A DNA stretch of 44,014 bases from Desulfatirhabdium sp040755275 (lineage in GTDB: Bacteria; Desulfobacterota; Desulfobacteria; Desulfobacterales; Desulfatirhabdiaceae). Positions 8,397 through 17,287 of the stretch are shown here, in pieces (positions within the stretch are counted from its first letter, which is position 1; the number at the start of each line of letters is the position of its first letter). The stretch spans positions 1 to 44,014 of the forward strand of contig JBFMBE010000008.1 in assembly GCA_040755275.1 (NCBI GenBank), read 5' to 3'. The translations under genes and the position numbers were made by a program. The notes beneath the pieces are model-generated. The model worked only from the letters and a program-made list of their open reading frames with translations, was not told the DNA's origin and ran no database searches.

Positions 8397-9893
8397 TCAT
8401 CGGGAACGCATGAGTCGATCGGATATCTTCTGATTTCCGATAGGTGGCACCATCTTCGGAAAGATTGGCTCCGTGCAGCACAGGAGGCAAGGTCTGTAGT
8501 GCTTCATTTCGGCTTCTGCAGCACTGTTGAAAACGATTCTATGTTCGGCCGAAACCCCTTGAACGCAGTTGCACGCTGGACGATGGTATACATCTTCTTT
8601 CTGGTCGGCCACATAATAGGCCCTGCCCCTCGAAACGGCTACCAATCGGTCAATCTCCTGATCCAACGCACCCATGGTGGGTGGTGTATCCGTATCGTGT
8701 TCTTCTTGGATGTCGAGCAGGAGATGGAGAACGGCTTTCAACTCGGCCACCTGGAGCCCGTCGAGGATATCCCTTCCGGAAGTGAGAAAAGAAACGGGGA
8801 GTTTGCTGGCAAGCATCACGTTGAGTATGCTGCCGTAATAACGGGTTTCGTCCAGTTTGGTGAAGATCAGTCGCTTGACGGGCAATGACTGACAATGTTT
8901 CAGCATTTCCTTCATGCCCTCGTTCTGCATGCCCATGGGAAGAACAAGGGCGAGACGGTCGATTCCGGCATAGCTGAGTGTTTGCTGCAATTCCCGGGTC
9001 TGTTGTGAATCGACAGGGGTCAAGGGTGGAGTATCGATCAAAACGATGGTTTCGGGGTCGACCGTTTCGATCACCTGCAACAGATCCTTTCCATCGACGG
9101 CCATTTCGAAGGGAATGCCGAGAATTCGGGCATGGGCCTGCAAAGAGGCACTGGCTCCGACCCGTTTCGTATCGAGGCTCACCAAAACAAGCTTTTCCCC
9201 GAGAACATGGTGATAGAGAGCGGCTAGACGAATGATGGTGGTCGTCTTGCCGCATCCGGAAGAACCGACCAGGGCATAGACCCTCCGTTTTCGTGTTTCT
9301 TCAGCTAACGGTCGATAGGAAAGGCCGATATCCTTCAGCACCTGAAGCAGTTTGTCATGACAGGCCTCCGTACCCCATTGCATTCCTCCCTTGATGGAGC
9401 GCCGCAGGATATCTTCCAGCTCCAGCGTCCAGCGTTCCTCGACACCATGACTGACCAATTTTCGACGGAAAGCATCGACCACTTCTGCAGCCGAAGATTG
9501 TTCCTTCGATGCGGTAGGATGCGCTTTGCGGCCCGTCCTGAAGCGGGAAAGCACCTGAATGCCTGCCTGAAGCGATCCAAACAGAGATTTTTTCGAAACC
9601 ACCGGGACGTCGTCATCGGCCTCATCCCCGATATAGGCCGATATGACCTTCGCTTCAGCAATCCGCTGCTGCGGTCGAGGGGGAAGAGCGTTGGAGGCGA
9701 CCGGTTTGACCGTCTTGACTTCCGTCTCGTCAACTGCTGCCAGCACTTCGACATAGGGTTCCGGCTTTTCGCCATCCGCTGCCTGTCGTGTCAGATTCTT
9801 GGCGGATAGAATCACCGCATCGGGTCCAAAATCCTTCTTGATGACCCGCAGGGCTTCCGTCATGTTTCGCGCTTCAAATCGTTTAATCTGCAT
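8397..9893 (-). CDS. flhF: FlhF, SRP-type GTPase for flagellar placement, with C-terminal zinc-type module
   Basis: A 498-residue protein. The N-terminus MQIKRFEARNMTEALRVIKK is the FlhF B-domain start, followed by a low-complexity linker (about 60-130) and the NG domain. The P-loop is GSSGCGKTTT at 210-219, the G3 region is IDTPPLTPVDS near 286-296, and G4 is TKLDE at 345-349. FlhF recruits early flagellar parts to the pole or chosen site. Unusually, after the GTPase the chain continues to about residues 426-473, where C441, C443, C469 and C472 sit in a pattern like the Ada metal-binding domain (YHRPAC...YRPCLLC). The start overlaps the flhA stop by 11 bases. Confidence 0.95.
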   Translation of the reverse strand: MQIKRFEARNMTEALRVIKKDFGPDAVILSAKNLTRQAADGEKPEPYVEVLAAVDETEVKTVKPVASNALPPRPQQRIAEAKVISAYIGDEADDDVPVVSKKSLFGSLQAGIQVLSRFRTGRKAHPTASKEQSSAAEVVDAFRRKLVSHGVEERWTLELEDILRRSIKGGMQWGTEACHDKLLQVLKDIGLSYRPLAEETRKRRVYALVGSSGCGKTTTIIRLAALYHHVLGEKLVLVSLDTKRVGASASLQAHARILGIPFEMAVDGKDLLQVIETVDPETIVLIDTPPLTPVDSQQTRELQQTLSYAGIDRLALVLPMGMQNEGMKEMLKHCQSLPVKRLIFTKLDETRYYGSILNVMLASKLPVSFLTSGRDILDGLQVAELKAVLHLLLDIQEEHDTDTPPTMGALDQEIDRLVAVSRGRAYYVADQKEDVYHRPACNCVQGVSAEHRIVFNSAAEAEMKHYRPCLLCCTEPIFPKMVPPIGNQKISDRLMRSR

Positions 9894-11994
9894 CCGTCAA
9901 CCTCACCGTCGTAATGGCTTGTATCCGTGTCGTCGTCAGTACGTCGTGATAGGAAAGCACCACCATGTTGGGAATGAATCGGTCTAGCAACCGCTTCAGG
10001 TGAATGCGAATCTGAGAAGAACACATCAACACAGGCTGCAAATTCTGGGCCGCAAATTTCTCGATTCCCTGACTGATGCTGAATACCAGCCGCTGCACCA
10101 TTTCCGGTTCCAGAGCCAAAAAACTTCCTTGGTTCGTCTGCTGGACAGCCCTGGCAATGATGCTTTCGCTTTGTGGATCGACCCCCATCACCGTCAGCGT
10201 ACCATCCGGATTGGCATAGATTCTGGTGATCGTTCGGGCAAGGGCATGACGGACATATTCCGTCAAGACATCGATGTCTTTGGTCATTGGAGCGTAATCC
10301 GCAAGGGTTTCCAAAATGGTCAACAGATCGCGGATCGGCACCTGTTCCATCAACAGGTTCTGCAGAACCTTACCGACGGCACCCAGCGGAAGCAGGTTGG
10401 GAACCAGCTCCTCCACCACCTTGGGGTGCGATTCCTTGACCGTGTCCAGAAGTTTCTGAACTTCCTGACGTCCGAGATATTCATGGGCATGACGTTTGAT
10501 GACTTCGGAAAGATGGGTCGTTAGAACCGTCGCCAGATCCACGACGGTATACCCTTTTGCGATGGCCCGGTCCCGGGTTTCCTCCTGAATCCAATATGCC
10601 GGTAGGTTGAAGGTCGGTTCTCGTGTCGGAATGCCCTCGATCGACTCGATTGCACTTCCTGGATTGAGAGCGAGGTAATGTCCCAGCATCAGTTCACCCC
10701 GGGCGACTTCGTTTCCCTTGAGCTGAATGACATACTCGGCAGGCCTGAGCTGGATGTTGTCCTGAATGTGGACCGATGGAACGAGGATGCCGATTTCCTG
10801 GGCGATCTGACGGCGGATGGCCTTGATACGGTCGAGAAGCTCACCGTTTTGTTCGGCGTCGACCAGGGGGATCAGGCCATAGCCCACCTCCAAGGCCAAT
10901 ACATCCAGCGGTGCAACGGCCGAAGCAATCACTTCGGTCTTGGCCTGTTTTGTATTCTGTGCCGTGCCGGCGGAAACGGCTTCTGACAGATCTGAACGGG
11001 GAGCGGATTTACTGGTGACGTAGGCCAACGTACCCGATAGAGCCGCAAGCGTCCAGAAGGGAATGGTGGGAAGCCCTGGAATCAAACCAAACCCGAACAG
11101 GACGGCTGCAGACACACCAATGGCTTTCGGCTGCACCAGCAGCTGCCCGGAAATGTCCTTGCCGAGGCTGGCTTCGGAACCAGCACGGCTGACGATGATA
11201 CCGGCAGCCGTCGAAATGATGAGTGCCGGTATTTGGCTGACCAGACCGTCACCGACCGTCAGAATGGTGTAGTTGCGGGCTGCATCTCCGACATTCATGC
11301 CGTAATACAGCATGCCGATGCACAATCCGCCGAAAATGTTCACACCCGTAATGATGAGGCCCGCAATGGCGTCCCCGCGAACGAACTTGTTCGCACCATC
11401 CATAGCGCCGTAATATTCGGCTTCCTGAGCGATGAGTTTTCTGCGCTGCTTGGCTTCCTGATCGGAAATGAGACCGGCATTGAGATCGGCGTCGATGGCC
11501 ATCTGTTTACCGGGCATGGCGTCGAGGGTGAAACGTGCCGCAACTTCTGCAATTCTGCCGGCACCTTTTGTAATGACGACGAAATTGATGATGACCAGGA
11601 TGAGAAAGACAATGATGCCGACCAGGTAATTTCCGCCGACCACAAATTGCCCAAAGGCCATGATGACCGAACCTGCGGCGTCCATTCCCTCGTTTCCATG
11701 CAACAGGATCATCCGGGTGGAGGCGACGTTGAGCGACAAGCGGAAAAGGGTTGTGATCAACAGAATGGAAGGAAATGCCGAGAGCTCGAGGGGCTTGTGG
11801 ATATACATGCCGACTAACAGGATCACGATCGAGAAAGTGATGCTGAAGGAAATCAGGATATCGAGCATCCAGGTTGGCAAAGGAACGATCATGATCAACA
11901 GGATGGCCACCACGGCTCCAGCCATGAGGACATCCGTATTGAGTGTCAACCTGGACCACCTACCCGTCAAAAATCCGGCACCGATTGCTTCCAT
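9883..11994 (-). CDS. flhA: Flagellar export gate protein FlhA
   Basis: 703 residues from ATG 11994, chosen because GAAGGAGATGGAGGA precedes it; in-frame starts at 12024 and 12045 have weaker sites. The N-terminal half has about eight membrane segments and the family loop RFTLDAMPGKQMAIDADLNA. The C-terminal half (from about 340) is the cytosolic ring that docks chaperone-substrate complexes. FlhA is the main gate of the flagellar type III exporter and works with FlhB and FliPQR, encoded just upstream. It is the first gene after a near-perfect sigma-54 promoter at 12223-12238. Confidence 0.97.
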   Translation of the reverse strand: MEAIGAGFLTGRWSRLTLNTDVLMAGAVVAILLIMIVPLPTWMLDILISFSITFSIVILLVGMYIHKPLELSAFPSILLITTLFRLSLNVASTRMILLHGNEGMDAAGSVIMAFGQFVVGGNYLVGIIVFLILVIINFVVITKGAGRIAEVAARFTLDAMPGKQMAIDADLNAGLISDQEAKQRRKLIAQEAEYYGAMDGANKFVRGDAIAGLIITGVNIFGGLCIGMLYYGMNVGDAARNYTILTVGDGLVSQIPALIISTAAGIIVSRAGSEASLGKDISGQLLVQPKAIGVSAAVLFGFGLIPGLPTIPFWTLAALSGTLAYVTSKSAPRSDLSEAVSAGTAQNTKQAKTEVIASAVAPLDVLALEVGYGLIPLVDAEQNGELLDRIKAIRRQIAQEIGILVPSVHIQDNIQLRPAEYVIQLKGNEVARGELMLGHYLALNPGSAIESIEGIPTREPTFNLPAYWIQEETRDRAIAKGYTVVDLATVLTTHLSEVIKRHAHEYLGRQEVQKLLDTVKESHPKVVEELVPNLLPLGAVGKVLQNLLMEQVPIRDLLTILETLADYAPMTKDIDVLTEYVRHALARTITRIYANPDGTLTVMGVDPQSESIIARAVQQTNQGSFLALEPEMVQRLVFSISQGIEKFAAQNLQPVLMCSSQIRIHLKRLLDRFIPNMVVLSYHDVLTTTRIQAITTVRLTDAD

Positions 11995-12222
11995 TCCTCC
12001 ATCTCCTTCAAGAGTCGCTTTCATCCTCGATCCTACATGTCGCACATCTCATCGATCGCCATACTTCCTACGACAATCATAGCTGAAACGATCCTGGATC
12101 AGGGAGAAGACAGGGGTTATGTCCCGTCGGACCCGCTTAAGCGATTTCGGAGAAATCTCCCTACCGTAGCGACATGAATGAAAATGCATTTGAAATCGAT
12201 CCTTCTTTCCGAAGGAAGGAGA

Positions 12223-12238
12223 AGCAGAAATCGTGCCA
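12223..12238 (-). promoter_or_regulatory. Sigma-54 promoter for flhA operon
   Basis: On the minus strand it reads TGGCACGATTTCTGCT. Against TGGCAC-N5-TTGCW it has all six bases of the -24 box and four of five of the -12 box, with exact GG-N10-GC spacing. The predicted start is about 210 bases before the flhA ATG at 11994. This is the best sigma-54 match in the window. Confidence 0.8.
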
Positions 12239-12302
12239 AGAGTTCTTCACCCCAATGATGGATACACACCCAGGCTGAAATGAAAGCCTTGTCACAATCC
12301 TT

Positions 12303-12454
12303 GATGGCCTCGCAAAAAGTCGCTTTTCCCGTGCTTTTCGAGAATGCCCGGTGTAAGCGGGGTGGCTGGGGAAGCCTTTTGAGCTTGCTGCGAAAAAGGT
12401 TCCCCAGTCACCCCGCGACTCGATGGAAACACCCTGACTTTTGGTGAGGCCATC
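12303..12454. repeat. MITE-like interspersed element R3, complete with terminal inverted repeats
   Basis: A 152-base element in the 598-base flhB-flhA gap. Its ends, gatggcctcgcaaaaagtc (12303-12321) and gacttttggtgaggccatc (12436-12454), are inverted repeats with 17 of 19 positions matching. The left half matches the copies at both window ends; the right half matches the reverse complement of the fragment at 29490. A third perfect 12-base copy of the end (tgcgaggccatc, 12549-12560) suggests nested insertion. It encodes no transposase. Apart from this, the sigma-54 promoter and two hairpins, I see nothing else in the gap. Confidence 0.8.
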
Positions 12455-12458
12455 TGGA

Positions 12459-12485
12459 TTGACCCGCAGGAGGGCGGGTGATGTT
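12459..12485 (+). repeat. Short repeat shared with the fliL upstream region
   Basis: This 27-base stretch (ttgacccgcaggagggcggg and the next 7 bases) is nearly the same as 17911-17938. It can fold as a small hairpin, ACCCGC pairing with GCGGGT. Both copies lie upstream of sigma-54-dependent flagellar operons, though at different distances from the promoter. Confidence 0.5.
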
Positions 12486-12555
12486 TTGCGAAGCAGCGGA
12501 AAAGACGTGTGCCCGGCCATACGACGATGACGAGGCATTCCGACTGGTTGCGAGG

Positions 12556-12575
12556 CCATCCAGGAAACTGGATGG
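12556..12575 (-). other. Perfect hairpin after flhB
   Basis: CCATCCAG, loop gaaa, CTGGATGG: an eight-base-pair stem beginning 18 bases after the flhB stop. No U-run follows, so it is not a classical intrinsic terminator. It may protect the 3' end of the fliL-flhB transcript or end it with Rho. Confidence 0.5.
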
Positions 12576-12592
12576 GATGTGAATGCTTCCGA

Positions 12593-13651
12593 TTAGACCC
12601 GTTTCATACGGTAGACGAAGGCGAGGATTTCTGCGACAGCCTGATACAAGTCGATGGGAATGTTTTGACCGAGAGAAACGGCCTGGTAGAGTGCTTGTGC
12701 GACCGGCTTGTTTTCGACGATCGGGACATGGTGTTCGGCCGCGATTTCCCGAATGCGGAGGGCTACGAAACCAGCTCCCTTGGCGACCACTTTGGGAGCG
12801 GTCATGCCGCTTTTGTACAGCAGTGCTATGGCCAGATGCGTCGGATTGGTAATGACGACGGTTGCACCGGGGACTGCAGCCATCATCCGCCTTCTGGCCA
12901 ACTCCATCTGAATGGACCGAATTCTGGACTTGATCTTGGGGTCCCCTTCGGTTTGTTTCATTTCCTCCTTGACCTCCTGCTTGGTCATGCGCAGGTCTTT
13001 TTCATACTGCCAGCGCTGGAACCCATAATCCATGCCTGCCAGCACCATCATGACCAGAAGTGAGAAGAAAACGATTTTCAGTGTGACCCGCCAGAGATAT
13101 CCGGCGATATCGATCAATTCGACCTGAACGAGAACCGGAAAACTTTCCGACTCGGACCGCAGTACCAGCCAACCGACATACCCAAGGCAGCCGATCTTGA
13201 ATATGGCCTTGAGTACTTCGGCAAAGGATCGGACCGAGAACAGCCGCTGGATGCCTGTGAGAGGGTTGAGCTTGGAAAACTTGGGGGTAAGCGCTTCGGA
13301 AGAGATCATGAATCCTACCTGAACCACATTACCGACAACGGCTGCAACCAAAACGGCAAGAAAGACCGGAAAGACGGTCAGGAAAAAGTCGATGAGGACG
13401 TTCGCCAACAAATGCTGGACACCGGATGGAACGAGCGGCATCTGACCGCTGTTGATCCAGAAATGCTGCATCGACCGGACGATGCGGTCGGCACTCCAAG
13501 ATCCGGAAACGGCAAGCGCCACCAAGACCCCCAGAATGATCAGGGCGGAGGGTACTTCTTTGCTGAGCGCCACCTGCCCTTTTTCCCGGGCTTCCTCCCG
13601 TTTCTTGGCTGTCGCCTTCTCGGTGCGCTCCTGACCGCTGTCCTCAGGCAT
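12593..13651 (-). CDS. flhB: Flagellar export switch protein FlhB
   Basis: A 352-residue integral membrane protein with the typical start (QERTEKATAKKREEAREKGQ), four membrane segments within residues 30-210, and a cytosolic C-terminal domain. The autocleavage motif NPTH is at 269-272 inside VVITNPTHLAIAL. Cleavage there switches the exporter from rod/hook to filament substrates, together with FliK. Start ATG 13651 has only a weak upstream site. It is the last gene of the fliL-M-N-O-P-Q-R-flhB run. Confidence 0.97.
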   Translation of the reverse strand: MPEDSGQERTEKATAKKREEAREKGQVALSKEVPSALIILGVLVALAVSGSWSADRIVRSMQHFWINSGQMPLVPSGVQHLLANVLIDFFLTVFPVFLAVLVAAVVGNVVQVGFMISSEALTPKFSKLNPLTGIQRLFSVRSFAEVLKAIFKIGCLGYVGWLVLRSESESFPVLVQVELIDIAGYLWRVTLKIVFFSLLVMMVLAGMDYGFQRWQYEKDLRMTKQEVKEEMKQTEGDPKIKSRIRSIQMELARRRMMAAVPGATVVITNPTHLAIALLYKSGMTAPKVVAKGAGFVALRIREIAAEHHVPIVENKPVAQALYQAVSLGQNIPIDLYQAVAEILAFVYRMKRV

Positions 13652-13677
13652 GATCGATTCTCATCCGATTGTTCAAT

Positions 13678-14466
13678 TCATTTCATCGCCCCCAGCAACT
13701 GCAGAAGCAGGGCCAATTGACCGCGCAGTTCCACCGAAAACCGCTGCATCACGTGTGCCATGAGGGGGAGGCTGATACCGAGAAAAAACAACCCGATCCA
13801 GATTTTCGCAGGTAATGCCACCATGAACACGTTCATTTGCGGAACGGTTCGTGCGATCAGACCGATCACGATGGTGGCGAGGATCAAGGATACGATCATG
13901 GGCGCTCCGAACACCAGGGAAATGCGGAACATGGCGGTAATCCGATCTGTGGTAAACATACCGAAAGATTCGGAAAGCCGCATACCGAAAGGCGGTATGA
14001 GGGAAAAGCTCTCCATTGCCGCACGCAAAACCGTGTGGTGGCCGTTCATGACAAAGAAAATCAGGATGGCGAAAAAATACAGCAGCTGAGAGACGATCGA
14101 CACCTGATTGCTCGAAACCGGATCGACGACATTGGCAATTGTCAAGCCCATTTGAAATCCGACCAGTTCTCCAGCCAGCTGCACGGCAGCAAACAGCAAC
14201 CGCACCAAAAGCCCCATCATGGCGCCAATCATGACTTCCTGAGCGATACCGACAGCGAGTGTGGCCAGATCGGATATGGGTGCAAAGGGGGCGATTCGCA
14301 GCATCCGGTAGCAGAAGATCCCGAAACTAAGGCACAGACCGGCCTTGACGGCAACAGGAATATTCCGGCTGTCGAATACCGGCGCCAGTAGCGTCATGAT
14401 GCTGACACGCAACAGAATGAGAAGAAACCGCTGCACTTCATCCCAGGGAAATTGGATGCTCAACAT
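13678..14466 (-). CDS. fliR: Flagellar export protein FliR
   Basis: 262 residues, almost entirely hydrophobic, with about six membrane segments. Family landmarks are the early LILLRVSIMTLLAPVFDSRN and the central VQLAGELVGFQMGLTIANVV. FliR joins FliP and FliQ in the export gate core. It begins 10 bases after fliQ stops, with GGGGGCGG before the ATG. Confidence 0.96.
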   Translation of the reverse strand: MLSIQFPWDEVQRFLLILLRVSIMTLLAPVFDSRNIPVAVKAGLCLSFGIFCYRMLRIAPFAPISDLATLAVGIAQEVMIGAMMGLLVRLLFAAVQLAGELVGFQMGLTIANVVDPVSSNQVSIVSQLLYFFAILIFFVMNGHHTVLRAAMESFSLIPPFGMRLSESFGMFTTDRITAMFRISLVFGAPMIVSLILATIVIGLIARTVPQMNVFMVALPAKIWIGLFFLGISLPLMAHVMQRFSVELRGQLALLLQLLGAMK

Positions 14467-14475
14467 GGCCGCCCC

Positions 14476-14745
14476 CTATCGGGCATACTGGGGAAGCTGA
14501 ACGAGGACATGGCGGGTGAAATCGAGCAGCAGCTCCAGCATCCAGGGGAAGAAGAGCAGCAGCCCGACACAGACAGCGATCATTTTGGGAATGAACACGA
14601 GGGTTGCCTCGTTGATCTGAGTAGCCGCCTGAAAGATACTGATCAACACCCCAGCAACCAATCCGAAGAGAAGGGGCGGAGCCGACAGCATCATGGCCAG
14701 TTTGATGGCTTCCCAGAAAAATCCCAGAACGAAATCGGTCGTCAT
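14476..14745 (-). CDS. fliQ: Flagellar export protein FliQ
   Basis: 89 residues from ATG 14745, the usual FliQ size, with GGAAGG seven bases upstream; a longer frame from 14778 would overlap fliP and is less likely. It has two membrane segments forming a hairpin, with LMLSAPPLLFGLVAGVLISI-like and FQAATQINEATLVFIPKM sequences characteristic of the family. It lies between fliP and fliR. Confidence 0.96.
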   Translation of the reverse strand: MTTDFVLGFFWEAIKLAMMLSAPPLLFGLVAGVLISIFQAATQINEATLVFIPKMIAVCVGLLLFFPWMLELLLDFTRHVLVQLPQYAR

Positions 14746-14770
14746 GGCAAGGCCTTCCGGTAGCGCACAT

Positions 14771-15571
14771 TCATCCAAAACTACGGATCATCGAGCCGGC
14801 GATCAGGTTCCATCCGTCTACCAACACGAAAAGCATGAGCTTGAACGGAAGAGAAATCATGATCGGCGGCAGCATCATCATCCCCATGGACAGTAAAATG
14901 CTCGATATCACCATATCGAGGATCAGAAACGGAATATACAGCATGAAACCGATTTGAAAGGCGGTTTTCAGTTCGCTGATGATGAAGGCCGGAACGACGA
15001 CAAGGAAGGGAACCTCCTCCGGCGATTTGGGCCTGGCCTCCCCGGAGGCGGATACAAAGAGAGCCAGATCGCTTTCCCGGATCTGCTTCATCATGAACGC
15101 CCGGATCGGAACTGCCGCCGCCTCGATGGCCTTCTCGGGGCTGATACTCTTGTTCAGATAGGGCTGGAGCGCCTGTTCGTTGATGGTATTCCAGACCGGG
15201 GACATGACAAAAAACGTCAGAAAGAGCGCGATGCCGATCATGACCTGATTGGGCGGCATCTGTTGGGTGCCGAGTGCCTGACGCAATAGCGAGAGAACGA
15301 TGATGAACCGAGTGAATGATGTCATCATGATCAGCAGTGCCGGGGCAATCGATAGAACGGTCAGCAGCAGAAAGATCTCGATGACGACCGAAACATCTCC
15401 GGGAGCCTTGGCCGAATCGACGCTGAGGCTGAACAATGGGGTGTTGGGTTTTGGCGGATCGGCGCCAAAAGCCGAAACCACAAACCCGAAGAGAATCAGC
15501 CATCCAAGCAACAGAACGAGAGCTCGGTATCCGATTCTCCGACCCATCCTGGGATTGCTGTCAGCCGGCAT
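14771..15571 (-). CDS. fliP: Flagellar export protein FliP
   Basis: 266 residues. A cleavable signal segment (about 14-37) precedes the body, as in other FliP proteins. Family signatures are TSFTRFIIVLSLLRQALGTQ with QMPPNQVMIGIALFLTFFVM, and the C-terminal SMGMMMLPPIMISLPFKLML. FliP forms the core channel with FliQ and FliR. The start overlaps the end of fliO by 11 bases, and the stop lies 26 bases before the fliQ start. Confidence 0.97.
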   Translation of the reverse strand: MPADSNPRMGRRIGYRALVLLLGWLILFGFVVSAFGADPPKPNTPLFSLSVDSAKAPGDVSVVIEIFLLLTVLSIAPALLIMMTSFTRFIIVLSLLRQALGTQQMPPNQVMIGIALFLTFFVMSPVWNTINEQALQPYLNKSISPEKAIEAAAVPIRAFMMKQIRESDLALFVSASGEARPKSPEEVPFLVVVPAFIISELKTAFQIGFMLYIPFLILDMVISSILLSMGMMMLPPIMISLPFKLMLFVLVDGWNLIAGSMIRSFG

Positions 15572-15953
15572 GATTCGATCCTCGATTCACATGTTCCCGG
15601 GAAATCCTGGAAGGGACGTTCAGGTGATCGGAGAGAAACCGCTGAAAAATCCCTTTATTGAGCGGTTTTTGGATGAATTGATCGATATGGCCGGCATCTG
15701 TGATGGTCATGAGATTCGTGATGCTCGAAGGGGTGATACCCAACACCAGAACCGCATCTGGAATGTGCAGAAAAACGATATGGGATCGTACACCGATTCG
15801 GAGGGTGTGGATGATTCGGATCGGTGAACCGGTGAACCCATTGAGTCTCGTTCGGATGACGACCCGTTGCAGGAGAAGCAAGACTGCAACCATCGCCACC
15901 AAGGCGCCTGCCAGTTTCACCGTTGTCCACACCATGTCGGGCTCGGGATTCAT
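15561..15953 (-). CDS. fliO: FliO-type flagellar biosynthesis protein
   Basis: 130 residues with one N-terminal membrane segment (about 8-27, VWTTVKLAGALVAMVAVLLL) followed by a basic stretch and a small cytosolic beta-rich domain (IIHTLRIGVRSHIVFLHIPD, VLVLGITPSSITNL). FliO helps FliP assemble. The call depends strongly on position between fliN and fliP and on topology, because FliO sequences are variable. The ATG overlaps the fliN stop as ATGA. Confidence 0.88.
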   Translation of the reverse strand: MNPEPDMVWTTVKLAGALVAMVAVLLLLQRVVIRTRLNGFTGSPIRIIHTLRIGVRSHIVFLHIPDAVLVLGITPSSITNLMTITDAGHIDQFIQKPLNKGIFQRFLSDHLNVPSRISREHVNRGSNHAG

Positions 15954-16291
15954 CGCAATTTTTGAACCCGTTCCATGGGACTGATGATTTCCGTCAATCG
16001 AATGCCGTATTTTTCGTTGACCGCAACCACCTCTCCCCTGGCGATCAGGCGCTGATTGGCCAAAACCTCGAGGGTATCCCCTGCCGCCTTTTCCAATTCA
16101 ATGACGGAACCCTGCCCCAACTTCAGCAATTCGTTTACGGCCATCCGTGTGCGACCGAGCTCCACCGTGATTTCAAGGGGGACATCCAGAATGAAATCCA
16201 GATTTTTGCCGGGCTTTCCGGAAGAACCCACACTTCCGGATGACGGAGAAACCGTTTTCGTGGCAGAAGATGCCGCATCCATTGAAGTCAT
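15950..16291 (-). CDS. fliN: Flagellar motor switch protein FliN
   Basis: 113 residues from ATG 16291, chosen because AAGGAG lies upstream and the longer frame would run into fliM. A Ser/Thr-rich tail (about 1-30) leads into the SpoA-type C-ring domain: LDFILDVPLEITVELGRTRM, then LGQGSVIELEKAAGDTLEVL, then GEVVAVNEKYGIRLTEI. FliN forms the base of the C ring with FliM. It starts 7 bases after the fliM stop. Confidence 0.95.
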   Translation of the reverse strand: MTSMDAASSATKTVSPSSGSVGSSGKPGKNLDFILDVPLEITVELGRTRMAVNELLKLGQGSVIELEKAAGDTLEVLANQRLIARGEVVAVNEKYGIRLTEIISPMERVQKLR

Positions 16292-16298
16292 GTCCGAA

Positions 16299-17273
16299 TC
16301 ATTCTCCTTGAGACTTGAGCAGTTGGGTGATTTCCACAGCACGATTTCCTTTGACGACCCCGGCAACCCCATTGAATTTATCGATGTTGTGAATCCGGAT
16401 GATCACCGGGTCTTCCGGTCCGACATTCATGCGCAGCGTATCATCCACTTCCATTTCGAGCAAATCACGAAGGGTCCTTGTCGTTCGTCCCAGCTCGGCG
16501 ACCAGCACGACCGTCGTATCGTCGAGGAGTTTTTCCAACTGAGGACGCCATGCATAGGCGATATCTTTTTCCCGCAGATATTTGCTCGACAGTTTTTCCT
16601 TGATCGGTTCCAGCATCAAATAGGAAATGCAGGCATAGAGATTTCCAGTAAACTGTTTGCCTGCAATCGAAAAAACGATGACGACCACCTGGTCGTTCGG
16701 GTTCACGACATGCACAAATTCGGCCTTGCTTTCCATCTTCCGGAAAACAATCTGGACCGGAAAGACATTTTCCCATGCCTTTTCGAAGTTGGCGAGCGCT
16801 TCATGAACAAATTTGGCGAGCATGCGCTGTTCGATCAGTGTAAAATCCCGGTTTTGAACCAGAGGCTTGCCGTCCCCGCCGAACATGCAGTCAATGAGCG
16901 AAAAGGCCAAATTGGTTTCGATAGCCATGATGGCCGTTCCAATCAGCGGCTCCATCGTAAACATATTGAAACTGGTCGGATTGGAAAAGGCCTTGATGAA
17001 GTCCCCGAATTTCACCATTTCGGTGGAGACCATGCGCACTTCGAAGCTGCGCTGGAACATGGTCGAAATGGCGATTTGCAACATGCCGGTAAACTTGTCG
17101 TACACCTCACCCAGAGCGAAAAACTCCTCGCGCATCATGATCCGCTGGGAAGTCAGATCGTAGGGAACGACGGCGGGAGCAGCCCGTTTTTCTTCGGTAA
17201 GATTGACCTCTCCCTTGGCCATCGCCCCGAGAAGGGCATCGATTTCTTCCTGGGAAAGGATTTGATCCGACAT
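16299..17273 (-). CDS. fliM: Flagellar motor switch protein FliM
   Basis: 324 residues. The N-terminus ILSQEEIDALLGAM is the CheY-P-binding motif, so this motor probably responds to a CheY encoded elsewhere. The middle domain (about 40-230) carries GTAIMAIETNLAFSLIDCMF, with GGDGKP just after. The C-terminal SpoA domain has LGRTTRTLRDLLEMEVDDTL. It starts 14 bases after fliL, with GAGGTC before the ATG. Confidence 0.97.
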   Translation of the reverse strand: MSDQILSQEEIDALLGAMAKGEVNLTEEKRAAPAVVPYDLTSQRIMMREEFFALGEVYDKFTGMLQIAISTMFQRSFEVRMVSTEMVKFGDFIKAFSNPTSFNMFTMEPLIGTAIMAIETNLAFSLIDCMFGGDGKPLVQNRDFTLIEQRMLAKFVHEALANFEKAWENVFPVQIVFRKMESKAEFVHVVNPNDQVVVIVFSIAGKQFTGNLYACISYLMLEPIKEKLSSKYLREKDIAYAWRPQLEKLLDDTTVVLVAELGRTTRTLRDLLEMEVDDTLRMNVGPEDPVIIRIHNIDKFNGVAGVVKGNRAVEITQLLKSQGE

Positions 17274-17287
17274 GACCTCAGCCTGTG

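Noticed and set aside
12161..12559. 132-codon minus-strand frame in the flhB-flhA gap
   Set aside because: It is made of translated interspersed repeat and promoter sequence, lacks a ribosome binding site and resembles no family.
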